Origin: Diphasiastrum complanatum
Lineage: Eukaryota > Streptophyta > Lycopodiopsida > Lycopodiales > Lycopodiaceae
Direction: 5' to 3'
NCBI GenBank assembly: GCA_029204225.1
Contig: CM055100.1
Span: 22,693,810 to 22,757,809 of the forward strand
Length of the DNA: 64,000 nucleotides
Made by a program: the position numbers and the translations under genes. The notes under the pieces are model-generated. The model worked only from the letters and a program-made list of their open reading frames with translations, made no database searches and was not told the origin of the DNA. Positions 34,469 to 46,145 of this stretch are shown here, in pieces. Positions within the stretch are counted from its first letter, which is position 1. Every line of letters starts with the position of its first letter.

Positions 34469-34733
34469 AAGTGGGAGTGTTAAAATAACTAATGTTCGTG
34501 TTCACACTAAAGTTAAATGGTCTAATAATAAGTGGACAAGCTTGGGTCCTGAAAGGACGCGTTCCCTCGGAACGTCGCCTCCTCATCGTCTCTATGTAAT
34601 GGGCAGTTCGCCCTTCTCTATAATCAGTTAATAAGAATGTAGTTAATTACATCTCTCTTGCTCTTTCTCTGTGGCTCTTTCTCCTGTGGCTCTTTCTCTC
34701 TCCTATGCTATCTCTCTATTCTGTCCTCTCCTA
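34469..34733 (+). mobile_element. Copia polypurine tract and 3' LTR
   Basis: AAGTGGGAG (34469-34477) immediately precedes TGTTAAAATAAC (from 34478), the usual copia polypurine-tract-to-LTR junction in plants. The LTR contains CTCTATAATCAG (about 34615-34626) as a TATA-like box, a CTC/TTTCTC-rich U5-like part, and probably ends near CTCCTACA (34733). The preceding frame ends HFIKWEC, as many copia elements do. No internal domains are preserved upstream, so this is a lone 3' end. Confidence 0.6.
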
Positions 34734-35079
34734 CATGAAATACATCATTGCATCGCAAGCCACAATGAAGAACTATTTATCTTTGAAGGTGCTAAAGAGT
34801 AGGGGTACTTAGGAAACGGGCTGAAATACAACGGCTCAATCAATGCTAATTGAACCAATGAATTAAGGGCCCTTAACTAAGGCTTAGTGCGCAACTACCC
34901 CACCTCACATAGTGTTAACTGGCCTTGTGAGCTGCAGGCCACCGGCGGGGCAAGCTCACTAGCACAACAGGACTCTGAATCCCTTAATGAAAACGTAATG
35001 GATTTTTGGTGACTATTTTGCCCATTTCTGAACAGATTAAAAGGCAGAATAGTCACCTGTTTTATTAAAAAAAAAATTA
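34734..35079. other. No recognised gene
   Basis: Spacer. CGTAATGGATTTTT at 34994-35007 is the inverse complement of 35198-35211, so this edge may belong to a larger foldback with the next two features. Confidence 0.4.
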
Positions 35080-35193
35080 GTGCAGATTATGCCTGCCATC
35101 TACCACGTGGCAGCATTGGATTGGTCTCAAATTTTTTAAGTGCTGATTCTGCTTGCACCTGCCATGTGGCAGCTAAGGATTGGTTTAAAAAGG
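35080..35193. repeat. Two-copy tandem repeat
   Basis: GTGCAGATTATGCCTGCC... (35080-35139) and GTGCTGATTCTGCTTGCA... (35140-35193) are diverged tandem copies of ~55-60 bp. Each ends in GGATTGGT followed by an A/T run, and each includes a GTGGCAGC word. Confidence 0.75.
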
Positions 35194-35215
35194 GTCCAAA
35201 AATCCATTACGCAAT

Positions 35216-35350
35216 GGAAGGGGCCGGGCAGAGGCCATTCTGCCCGGTTCGGATTTCCAAAAATTTTTAGGCTCGACCCCTCCGGGCCTCGCCTAAAAAA
35301 ATTCTGGAAATCCTTACCGAGCAAAAGCTGCCCTCTGCCCGGCTCCTTCC
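35216..35350. repeat. GC-rich foldback (hairpin) element
   Basis: Left arm 35216-35272 (GGAAGGGGCCGGGCAGAGGC...TTTTTAGGC) is inversely repeated by right arm 35291-35350 (GCCTAAAAAAATTCTGG...GGCTCCTTCC) around a ~18-bp loop. The arms are imperfect but clearly paired. It lies about 490 bp downstream of the NmrA-like gene. It resembles a MITE-like foldback; transcripts would form a long hairpin. No target duplication was identified. Confidence 0.75.
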
Positions 35351-35837
35351 ATAATACATACCACCTCCAATCAGTCTCAAAAATTAGATCATAGAAGAGA
35401 AAACATACTTTTCCAGGCCTTTGCAAAAGAGCCAAGTTTGTAATCATGCATAGTATTGGGGGTTGTGGACCAGCCATGCTTTTTGGGCGAGAAAGAAAGA
35501 ACCTATGGCACATTCAAGGTGCTGACTCGCTGGAAGTTGTGCAGGCTATTTGTTCCCTGTAGTTTAACTGATCATATAACCCATATATAGACGAAATTTA
35601 TCATCACACTCTGTAAAGTGTATTAGTTCAAACAAAAGAAAACGTATGAACATAAGCAAATTGCCTTGTGTCAATAAAAAAAGAGATGGACAGAAAGTAA
35701 AACAGTACATATGCAAGGAAGCCATGTCTAATCATCCATGCTATTATTTCAAGTGCCAAGCAGGCCTGAAAAATTCAGACAGTGATGCTTGATCAGCTGT
35801 AAGTTTATATAACATTCTCTGCTACGGACTTGTGTCA

Positions 35838-36719
35838 CTAGTTGAACGAACTGGCGTTAACTGTGAAGAATTGCTCCAGTGAAATCCCCTTGTGTCCGAG
35901 AACCCGCTCTAGCGCTGGATCCACTACACTCCATCTGCTCAAGCGCTTATTCTTGTCCAGATCCACCAGACCAGCAGCAAAGGCTGCACCCCGAGTACGA
36001 TCATATTTCTGCGTGAGGATTTTCAGGTGCTCCTCCGGTGTCACGTTTACGTGTGACACCTGTTTGCCTAGCACCTTGCTCAGTTTCTCGGCCACCTGGC
36101 TGTCCATCACCGCCTCTGTTGTCAGTGTGTAGATCTGGCCAGTGTGCCTCAAAGGGTCGGCCAGGGCGGCAGCAGCAACAGCAGCAATGTCGTGCACAGC
36201 AACGCTGGTTTACACACCATCTCCAGCACTGGTTATGAACACACCATCCTTGATAGATGCCGCGTGATAGTTAATGACATTTTCGTGAAAATAGGTAGGT
36301 CGCAGGATCGTAAAGGATAGACAGCTCTTGATCAGCAACTGCTCATAATGGTAGTGCTTGTGCACGGTGTTACCGATCTCGGCGTCCACAGCTGAGAGAT
36401 ACACGATGTGTTTCACACCTGTCTGCTTAGCTGCATGCAGGAAGGTCTCTAACAACTCGGCTTCGAGGCCACCCACCAGGCTGGGCAGCACGATAAAAGC
36501 AGCGTGTACGCCAGTGAAAGCGGCAATGGCCGTAGATACAGTTTCATCTATAAGCACAACTTCAGCTCCTTCCGCAGAGAGGGCAGACAGCTTGTTAGGA
36601 TCACGAGAACCTACCCGGACACTGCAGTTGCCTCTAGCGGCCAGCAGCTGCTTGGCCACCGCAGCACCAGTCTTGCTAATGCCGCTGGTGATCAGAATGA
36701 TGGGCTTCTTAGCACTCAT
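35838..36719 (-). pseudogene. NmrA-like NAD(P)-binding oxidoreductase, one stop
   Basis: A single intronless frame of 293 codons starts at ATG 36719 (MSAKKPIILITSGISKTGAA) and ends at 35838, the usual length for NmrA/QOR2-type atypical short-chain dehydrogenases. Visible are the N-terminal Rossmann strand and glycine loop (SGISKTG, lacking the middle Gly of GxxGxxG), the segment GVKHIVYLSAVDAE, HYHYEQLLIKS, FTILRPTYFHENV, then VAVHDIAAVAAAALADPLRH. One TAA (36210-36212) replaces a codon in the loop after TSAGDGV, and coding resumes in the same frame. No other lesion is seen. GC content is higher than in the flanking repeats. These proteins bind NAD(P)(H) and act as quinone reductases or redox sensors; the substrate here is unknown. 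The stop is a recent mutation, an assembly error, or the gene is dead. Confidence 0.85.
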
Positions 36720-37084
36720 GATGGCGATCGCGGCTGCGCGGAGGAACTCTATGCGGGAGAGGAAGCGACAGTATTTAATCGGCTTGTGCTACTGATTGTG
36801 TGTCTGGCTAAAGATGAGATTCTGCTACTGGCTGTGTGTGTGCGCCTATCGATCACAGTCTGCTTCTAGTTGTGAATGCCAAATACTGTCTGGGCGCTAC
36901 CCCAGCCCTTCCGTCATGTATAATGTCATGTGCGTGCTGCAGCATAGACATGGAGATACAGACACCCACTTTATAGCTTGGAGCGAAAACTTCAACCTGA
37001 TATACGAGAGAGAGAGAGAGACAGACACACACGCGCACGGAATCACTACAAGAAGTAGAAGCCTTTGGCATGCTTTTTGCTTTT
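36720..37084 (-). other. Upstream region of NmrA-like gene
   Basis: This ~365-bp stretch between the gene start and a truncated copia contains a short GA tract (about 37004-37020) and an alternating CA/CG run. The NmrA-like promoter should lie here, but no convincing TATA box can be assigned. A copia truncated at about 37085 abuts it. Confidence 0.4.
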
Positions 37085-39470
37085 TTCTATGCCTTTGCAA
37101 TTTTGCATATTGAATTTTCTTAACACATAAAATACATATCTAGATTGACAAATAAAATCATACTCTTCATGAAAATCAATCTCAAGGCCTAAAATTTAAT
37201 GGATCGCTCCTAAATCTTGCATTTTAAATTCTCCTCCTAATGCATCTTTAGTTTCTTGAACTAGCATCAAACAACTTCCACTAAAAATAATGTCATCTAC
37301 ATAGATTAGAAGAATGACAATATTACTACCATCAAACTTTAAGTACATAGAAGGATCATAGTCACTAAGCACAAATCCTAATGAAAGTAAAAAGTTGTTG
37401 AGTCTTGAATACCATGATCTAGGTGCTTGCTTCAAGCCATAAAGACTTCTAAATAGCAAACACACATTAGATTTATCCTTGATGAATCCTTGAGGTTGTT
37501 CCATGTATATCTCCTCCTCAAGATAGCCATTCAAAAAAGTGTTGGAGACATCAAGTTGATACAATTTTCACTTAAAAAATAAGGCAAGAGAGATTATGAT
37601 TCTTATTGTCACCATCTTTGCTATAGGAGCAAAGGTTTCTTCATAGTCAAGGCCATATATTTGTGCAAAGCCTTCAGCACATAATCTTGCCTTGTACTTG
37701 TTGATGGAGCCATCATGATTGTACTTGATCTTGAACACCCACTTGCATCCAATGATGTGCATGTTAGGTGGTGGATCCACTAGCTCCCATGTTTGGTTGG
37801 TGATCAAGTCATCATATTCAATCTTCATGGCCTCATACCACTCCTTGGTATTGAGGGCTTCTTGGACATCTTTGGGCTCCTCATGAGAAACAAAATAAGC
37901 ATAAGTGAAATCAAGATCTACTCGTTTTCCTTTGTCATCATAAGTGAGCCTCTTAGGCTCGGATCTCTCCCTCATGGATCTTCTAGGAGTGAAAATTTGA
38001 GGACTTCCATCTTCAAATCTCGACCCCTCCATATGTTGATTGTCTTCAATAACAAAAGGTGATAGATTTTGAGGTTGCTTGATCTCGGCCCCTCCTAGAT
38101 TGGACTTTTCTTCTTCATGAAAAACTACATCTCTACTTTCAATTACTTTAGAAGTAGAGAGCATGTAGATTCGATAGGCTTTCTTGTTGGATGAATATCC
38201 AACCATTACTCCTTTGCTTGCACAAGGATCATCCTTCTTTCTCGTTTCCAAGGGAATATGGACAAAGCATATGCATCCAAATACTCTAAGGTGATCAACC
38301 TTAGGTTTCTTCAAATAAAGTGCTTCATATGGTGACTTTCCTCCAAGTGCAACATGAGGGAGTCGATTGCAAAGATGGTTTGAACAAGCAAGGATGCCTC
38401 AATTCTAATGGTTTTGGCACATTCACACAAGGTTCTATTCTTTCTTTTAGCCACCCCATTTTGAGATGGTGTATATGCACAAGAAAACTCTCTTTTAATG
38501 CCTTCAAGCTCACAATAATCATGAAATTTATTGGAAGTGTAATCACCACCTCCATCACTTCTAAGAATCTTGATTTTGTATGAAAATTGCTTTTCAACTA
38601 GAGCTTTGAACTTTAGGAAATAGTCAAACACCATAGACTTTGAAGCTAGAAGATATAACCAAGTAAATCTTGTGAAATCATCAATGAAAGTTACAAAGCA
38701 AGTAGCACCACCCTTACTCTTTGAAGATGAGAAGTGCACATCTGAGTGTATGAGCTCTAATGGATGTGTAGTCTTGATAGATGACTTTGAAAAAGGCTTC
38801 TTATGAGACTTAGATATGGCACAAGTCTCACATGGCTTGAAATTCTTGGAGATAAGATTAGGCAAGCCAATAGCTTTGGCTTTTTTGACCATGGAAATCA
38901 TAGAATTATAGTTAGAATGCCCCAACCTTCTATGCCATAGTTCCTCCAAAGAAATATGAGAAGCAAAAGCACCATCACAAGAGTTAGCATACTCTTTGGG
39001 ATCAAGCTTGTAGATTCCACCATATCTAGACCCAAATGCAAGGATCTCATCATGCTTCTTGATTGTACATGTATCAACATTGAAATTCACATCTAATCCA
39101 CTATCAAGCAATTGCCCAACACTAATAAGATTTTTTGTTAACTTAGGAACAAAAAGTACTTTAGATAGAGAAAGAACTTTTGATGATGAAAGCTTTAAGG
39201 GAATGGTCCCTATGCCTTCAATAGCACACTCATGATCATTTGCTGTGTAGATGGACTTCTTGGCTCCTTCATAAGGTGTCGTGGATGAAAACAAATGCTT
39301 GGAGCTACACATATGTGAGGAAGCTCCACTGTCGATGTACCACGAACCATCCTTCTTGAAAGGTGATGAAGAAAAACTCGAGACCATAAGAGATCCCTCT
39401 CCATCACTCGCATGAGCATCTTCCTTCTCTTCATTGGAAATGCTGGCTTGCTCTCCTAAACTAAAAAACT
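37085..39470 (-). mobile_element. Truncated copia pol (protease to RT)
   Basis: Minus strand. Protease and integrase (39470-38311): WYIDSGASSHMCSSKH, LVPKLTKNLISVGQLL-type strands, ELWHRRLGHSNYNS, KPCETCAISKSHKK, then IN with D in LIHSDVHF and in LRSDGGGDYTSN. The catalytic Glu of the NGVAERKN box is Lys (NGVAKRKNRTL). A frameshift near 38320 leads to the next frame (38314-37568): LRVFGCICFVHIP and RT start CKWVFKIKYNHDGS. After TGA at about 37565 RT continues: YQLDVSNTFLNGYLEEEIYM, SLYGLKQAPRSWYSRL and active site YVDDIIFSG. A TAA follows DLGAIH, and coding ends near 37085 (YVFYVLRKFNMQNCK). RNase H and LTRs are absent. It is the same family as the copia at 8-9.4 kb. Confidence 0.88.
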
Positions 39471-39604
39471 GTACTTGTGGAGTGATAGCTTGAGTCCCAA
39501 TTTCAATAGAAGAAAAAAATGAGCTATTTTGGGATTTTCTGATTGTTGTACCGGCTAGCCAAAACCCACCCTACTTGCTCTATGTGGCATTGTGTTGCAT
39601 ACAA

Positions 39605-40341
39605 TGTAGTACATTTATTGCACTTCTGCATATACTCTGAGTTGCATAGGGCATGAGTGTTTGATTAGTGTGAAAAATGACAATTCTAGCTTAATTACAT
39701 GTAATTTTTTGATGTACTTTGTAAAACACACATGCGAAACCAATTTGCCATGTGTGTAGACTAGCCTAGATATGTTAGATCATGATTATAGGGAGTAGTT
39801 AGGTTATTTAGTCAAGTTTTTAAATCATAGGACCAAACTCCTCAAATCATGGAGGTAGTTGGTCAACCTAACCCTCAAATTGGCATGAATCTAGGGTTAG
39901 GTAAGATTGACATATTAGGGCAAAAAATGTCAATTAGTCTCCTTATTACATGTTGTACTTTCACCTAACTAGAAAGGAGAGGAGCCCTAATGTACATACA
40001 ATCTATCATTCCATAGTGAGGAGATAGAATTTTGAGAGCAAATTGGCAATCTTGAGTTTTTCCTACATTTGTCTGGTGTTTTTGTGAATGCTTTGTAAAC
40101 TAAACTTGATCACACTCATTCTCTAATAGTAGGCCATACTAGAGGACGTACTAGACACCTGTGCGGTCCTACTTCCATGTTTGATCATTGTATTTGATTG
40201 CTCTTAATTGTCTGATCCTAAATTGCTAATCTAGATCAAGAAATTGATGACTAGTTTGCAATATATTGGTGTATCAATCAATCGATCACTCTTGGAGCCT
40301 TTTGTAGGCTCATTTATGTTCCTTAGTATTGTACTTTAACA
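39605..40341 (+). repeat. Copia LTR in right arm
   Basis: Plus-strand copia LTR of about 737 bp, inferred from the primer site directly downstream and the TG (39605) and CA (40341) ends. Its gag lies at about 45040-45653 on the same strand, separated by the nested gypsy element. The 5' end is less certain than the 3' end. Confidence 0.55.
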
Positions 40342-40355
40342 TGGTATAAGATCCA
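40342..40355 (+). promoter_or_regulatory. Copia primer binding site, diverged
   Basis: TGGTATAAGATCCA differs from the plant copia consensus TGGTATCAGAGCCA at two positions. It follows an LTR ending in CA. The left arm has lost this sequence. Confidence 0.6.
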
Positions 40356-40690
40356 AGTACAAAAGGATAATTGATGATTGAAGCACAATCCATTTTTAGC
40401 AAGTTTGTTGCTAGAAAACTAGTCTTGTGAGGGTGAGTTCAAATTAAATCTTAGTGTGCAGATTTGGCATCCAAAATTGGTGAGGGTCAACAGCCATACT
40501 ATCCACATGTGTGGAAGCCTCTTGTAGTGGGTTTCTTTCCTTGCCTATCCTCAACCCAAGATCTAATCAATCTAGCATCGAGGAGATGAAGTTAGTTGTC
40601 ACGCGTAGATTCGTTCCCATGAGAGCGATATCATAATTCAGATTTCAGCATGAATGGAAGATTCACATCTAACTCTACCATCTACTAACC

Positions 40691-42580
40691 CTAAGCATTA
40701 CTTTTCCAAGCTGCTCCGACATGGAGGAGTACTTCATTAGATTCTTCAAATCCAACACAAAAAAGTGACTCTTGATGAACTTCTGGTTCAACTTGAGTTA
40801 ACTTTTGTGCTAATACTTCTTTTGCTTTTGGCACCAACTTCAAGAACTCTCCCAATGAAATATTGATCTTACTAGACAAAATATTCATGAGCAATTTTGT
40901 TTGCGGTGCTTCTGATTTAGTCATCTTGAAGGGTTCTTCATGATGATGCAACTGAGCATTCATATTTGTTCGTGAATTTTCTGGTGGCTGCAATGGTGAA
41001 GAACGAACTTCGACTGTTGCTCTAGCAGCTTCAAGCTTCTCTTCTTCTTGCAGATGTTTAATCCATTGTCTCATATCTTGATATCTTTTTTTTTTCTGCA
41101 TGAAGATTTGGATAGACTCCAGATGCTGTTGGTATATCAGTTAATGGTATAAAATCAGCAGGTATTGGATATGCTACGGGTTCTTTCTGCTTCTGTGCTC
41201 TGGTGACCACCATCAAGGGTACACTTGGTTTATTCTGAGCTACTGGTCTTTGCTTGATTGTTATCAAATTCACAAGAGCTGTAGCCGGGGGTGGCTTCGG
41301 TTTTGCTAGAAATTCCTTATAGCAATGCCCATAACCACAGTCACGACAGAATGGTACAAATTTTTCATTATTTGGACATTCTGCAACTCTGTGATTTTCT
41401 CCACATGTAAAGCATCCAAGTGGTGCTCTGGTCCAGTTTCTAGATGCTTGTTGTTGTGCGGCAGCATAAATAACATATTATTATGAAGATCCATCTTCTT
41501 GATCATTACCATTGTTCCATTGCTCGACACTTTTGGGTTTTGGTTCCATCAAATTGGCAGGAGGAGCAGGGTGCTTTGGTGGGGCAGGTAAGGCTAATCG
41601 TTCCCGGTATCCAAGAGCAGATTGACGAGGTCTAGCTACCGGATTTCCTCCATAATGTGGTTCTCGATATTCCATCTGGGCATACCATTGCTAAATTGAA
41701 ATTGCAAAAGGCAGTCTGATGATTAGGCGAATTACACAAATGGCATATACTGATTTCCATTCGATTCTTCAATTGAGGACACTCATTCACTGTGTGATTT
41801 CCTGTACAAATAGAGCACCAGACATTTTCCCTGGTAGGAAAAGTCTTTGCAAATTTCTCAGGTTTCTTGTTCGCTTGTCCATGGAAATCTTCCAATGCTT
41901 TGATCTTCTCATCAAATTGTGACTGCAACTTTTCTATCTGTTTCTGCTGGTTTTTTTGCGAGTTTCGCAAACTCATTGATAATCATTTCTGTAGTAGTGT
42001 TGACATTCGTTGATGCAATAGTGGTGGATGTTGTAGTGGTTTGCCCTACTGTATAAGGAAACATACTGATATTCGGCTCATCATCTGAATCTTCATCTTC
42101 CTCCCGAATTGCATCATCCATAGCATTTTGCAAAAGTGCGTACTCATTATGGCGTTTCAGGTCACGTCTGATCCCATGGCATTTTCGATGGTTCGCACTC
42201 AGATCTGAAGCGTTTTACCCATTCAATGTAATCTCGAACCATTTTTCGCTTTCCCATTTTGAATTTAACTTTAAAGTAGAAAAAGGTCTTCCATAAACTT
42301 ATGAGGTTTGAATCGTGTGATAAGGGCTCGTTTAATAGTCTCCCAGTCTGTATGCTCAGTTTCATCTTGATTATATTGGAATCTTGTGCTGCGCCTGTTA
42401 AGGCCATAGAAAAAAACTTAAGTTTATCCTAGGGAAAAACTTCGCCATAGACTTCACAAGATTCAGAATAGATCTGAAAAAATTTAACTAGATCTGTTAA
42501 TCCATTATATTTTGATAGATCCAAATGGGTTGCTCTTCTAACAATGATTGGATTGACTTCCTGAGGCACCTCCAAGGACA
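40691..42580 (-). pseudogene. Gypsy gag, right copy, broken
   Basis: Frames at 42407-42162 (MALTGAAQDSNIIKMKLSIQ, RDYIEWVKRFRSECEPSKM), 42133-41912, 41976-41632 (zinc knuckles CSICTGNHTVNEC and CHLCNSPNHQTAFC) and 41101-40691 correspond to the left copy. Frameshifts lie near 41950 and 41490-41530. The N-terminal part also survives in each tandem unit downstream. Differences from the left copy are scattered substitutions, so neither arm is a perfect copy of the other. Confidence 0.8.
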
Positions 42581-43808
42581 ACCATCTTTACAGATTAAAT
42601 CAAGTAGACAAGGAGATTGGATCTAGATTTTCAATCAAAACTATCTCAGATAAGATCTGCTAGATTTCTTCCACTTGACAAGAATCAAATTCCTATATCG
42701 TGTAAAAGATTCCGAAAATCAACCAATCAATACTTCTCAAAAATGAAAAAATTCTCAGAATCAAAAGCAGATTGTAGATTTGACGTAAAATTTGACAAGG
42801 ATTTGATTTGAAAAATCAGAACCTAAAAATAGAACTGGCGAAGGTTCTCTAGGCGAAGATTCACTCGGTGAAGGTTCAGTAGTGCTATTCTTGAAAAAAA
42901 CTCTCTAATCAAGCTCTTCTGACAAATTCTATGGAAATAATGCCGAATTCTCAGACTCAGAATCTGACACAGATAAAACTAGGGTAGAACTGGCAAAGGT
43001 TTCTTGCACACAAAAACACAATTTTTGTACTTTGGCAAGGGTAAAAATAAAGATTTTTAATGATATGGATAGGATGAACATTCGTAGAACTCAAAAATAG
43101 TAAATTACTTTATATAGAGTAATCTAGAAACTCGGCGAAGGTTCTGGCGAAGAATCAAGAGTAATACTGGTATTTTTGCAAAAAAGAGACTTTTTTGGCA
43201 AAAATATGACGATATGACAACTGATCCTCTGAGAAACCTTCTATTTCTGATATAATTATTCGTCAACTTGGTAGTAGATAGATCTGAATCACACCTATGC
43301 ACAGTGAATTGGACGAAGGTTCTTTTTCTGTATTTTTAAGGTTTTGGTGATTCTTTTGGTGTTTTTTGATGGTTTTTCTGATGTTTTAAAAAATCTGCTG
43401 GGAACAATTGTTCGCCCTTCAAACTGAAGGTTATGTGATCAAAACTGAAGGTGCCTGCAACTCAACGAATGTTTCTTGAAAGAGGATAAAAAGTTACAAG
43501 CTCTAATGATGATTTGTCTCCTTTTGACCAGAATCTGACAAATTTGACCAATTTTTGTTGTTTTTTTTATATCTCGTACCCAAATGGATCTTAAGATGGC
43601 GATCTGAGTAGCTTTCCATGTTCCACAATCAGATTAGATTTCAAACAAGCAAATCCACTCAAATCAGACAAAATCACTCCCAAACTAACTCTAAATGCAG
43701 ATTTAACACCATTCATGCCACAACAAGATGCCTAATGCAAGCTAACCATCCAACAAACATGTTGCAAACTGAAAAATTGGCGTAGCTCCCTGACAACGGC
43801 ACCAAAAT

Positions 43809-44556
43809 TGTATTGGGTTTTTTTCCTTGCCTATTCTCAACTCAAGATCTAATCAATCTAGCATCGAGGAAATGAAGTTAGTTGTCACGCGTAGATTCGT
43901 TCCCATAAGAGCAATAACATAGTTCAGATTTCAGCATGAATGGAAGATTCACATCTAACTCTACCATCCACTAATCCTAAGCATTAACACTACATCCATT
44001 AACACTAGATCCACAATGAAGATAGCTTACTCTTTCTCTCTCTCCCTTTCTCTCTCAGAAAAAGTATAAAAATATGCAATCCCAATAACAATCAGATCCA
44101 ACAATTAGCAAAACACAATAAAAACATGAGAGATGGAGGAAAAGTGATAGAGAGCAAGGACATTCATAAATTCATTTCACAAGAGAACCAATCTGCTTTA
44201 TTGAAATGAAAATATGTACATGTGTAGCAAACTTGAGTTGGTACCTTTTTATAGTAGAGAGGAGGACCCTGGCCTCTGAATCCTATTGGTCCATTTTTGC
44301 CTCCCTAACTATTCAAATTTAAAAAAGAGTGGGAACCATCCAAATTGGAGGGAAACCGAGCTTTATTCACTAACTTGACATTTAGGCCTTGCGACATTAA
44401 AAGTCCAGCAAAAACGCCTAAAGTCTTTTTATTAACTTTCTAATTAATCAAATAACTATGTGATCCTCTGGTTGGACTTACACACGCAGGGTGCCAATTC
44501 TCTCTCACTTATTAGCTAGGGTTAGGGTTGCCTTGGGATCCGCAAACCCTCCAACA
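43809..44556 (-). repeat. Gypsy 5' LTR in tandem unit 1
   Basis: 748 bp, preceded on the element strand by target-duplication base order AGAGG. The primer site lies at 43787-43804. It is nearly identical to the copies at 47381-48128 and 50950-51697. Confidence 0.9.
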
Positions 44557-45039
44557 CCTCTATACCTGCATTTAATCTTCATTATTCATAAGATCCAAAC
44601 AATTTGATAGCTTTTTTATGACAATTCAAGGAAAAGCATCAAATTTTGTTTGCCATCAATTAGATTTGACTTAGTGTCATGAGATCTAATTAATTGAGGC
44701 TGAGTTCAAGCCCTTTTAATTTTTTTCTATAGGTCTTGAAGAACCATCAAGAAGAGGGAGAGAGATTGTCATTTTTTTGTCCATATCTAGTGAAAATTGA
44801 TAGAATTCGATAGTTTTTTTTTTATTGGATCTCATATTATCTCCATTATATCTTTGTGAGAGAGTGTGAGCACTATGACTAGAAGTCCAAAGTGAGGCTA
44901 GAAGTCAAATTGAGAGGATCAAAATCAAGCGAAACCTTTGTGAGTTTCTAAATTCAAATCAATTTCATTTTTTTTGAGCATTGTTTGTAGAAGTCATTAG
45001 GAAGGTGGGATCTATAGGAGCATTCCTTCTTGAACCTAG

Positions 45040-45653
45040 TTAAAGATTGAATTCTACAAACTTTTATGGAAGGTGAGAATGGAATCACTATTGGTACTCC
45101 AAGATCGCTTTGATATTGTCCTTGAAAAAGAGGATGAGCCACTTGGAGGACAAGAATTGGTTAGATACAAAGGCTAGCACTTCATTGTATCAAAATGAAT
45201 GCTAGTAATGACATCTTGAAGGAGGTAGCCCCTTGCATATTGGCCAAAGAAGAATGGGATTCACTAAAAGCAATTTATAAATCCAATAACACTTCTAGAG
45301 TTCTCATGATTGAAACCAAATCTTGCAAAGCATGAGAAATAGTATTGAAAGTGCCCAAGATTATGTGCTTAGTATCAAGCCTCTCAAAAAGTAACTAGGT
45401 TCTATTGGAGACCAGATTCTAGAAATTGCAAGTGATCCTAAATGACCTACGTGATAAATTATCAAACTTGGTTCAAAGTTTTGCCATCCAAGACTCTTTG
45501 CCAACTATTGATATGCTCCATAGTCTACTAGTGGCTAAAGAGTGTAGGATGCTCCATGCAAAACCTGTGAAATATTTGAGAATCATTAAGATTCAAACCT
45601 ACAAATTGACCTTTGGTTACAAAACAAACAACTCACCAGTCTTGCCAATGTAG
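45040..45653 (+). pseudogene. Copia gag fragment, unit 1
   Basis: WKVRMESLLVLQDRFDIVLE, then after a frameshift HCIKMNASNDILKEVAPCIL and EEWDSLKAIYKSNNTSRVLM, then (45426-45653) QVILNDLRDKLSNLVQSFAI. This is the copia family whose other gag is at 9357-8653. A one-base deletion after RVLMI, also present in unit 2 but not unit 3, breaks the frame. The rest of the copia is missing; the GA tract follows 236 bp downstream. Confidence 0.82.
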
Positions 45654-45809
45654 AAAAATCAGCATGTACACTAAGATTGAGATGCAAACTCTAATAGATC
45701 TTGATCATACATGAACCAAAACATAAAGTACTATTGATGTCCATACAATTACAGTATCCTACTGTATTTCACATGTGAGGATCAGAAAATAGCAATTAAT
45801 GATCATTCT

Positions 45810-46145
<336 letters not shown>

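Larger units (their letters stand above)
40523..44556 (-). mobile_element. Pol-less gypsy element, right copy
   Basis: Minus-strand counterpart of 24921-28902. It has the truncated 3' LTR (40523-40699), broken gag (40691 to about 42580), leader, primer site (43787-43804) and a full 748-bp 5' LTR (43809-44556). CCTCT at 40518-40522 and 44557-44561 is a perfect 5-bp target duplication (AGAGG on the element strand). It is inserted in the leader of the copia whose LTR is at 39605-40341. The same pol deletion as in the left copy shows that the arms were duplicated after both insertion and deletion. Confidence 0.9.
39609..45081. repeat. Right arm of ~5.4-kb inverted duplication
   Basis: Inverse copy of 24395-29737. 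It keeps about 76 bp (about 40285-40361) missing from the left arm. The arm ends inside copia gag (GGTGAGAATG). Unlike the left arm, the copia gag continues beyond the arm. Confidence 0.9.

Noticed and set aside
36358-36869. Open frames of 121-145 codons on the plus strand
   Set aside because: They lie antisense to the NmrA-like gene and have no domain of their own; GC-rich coding DNA commonly leaves such shadow frames.
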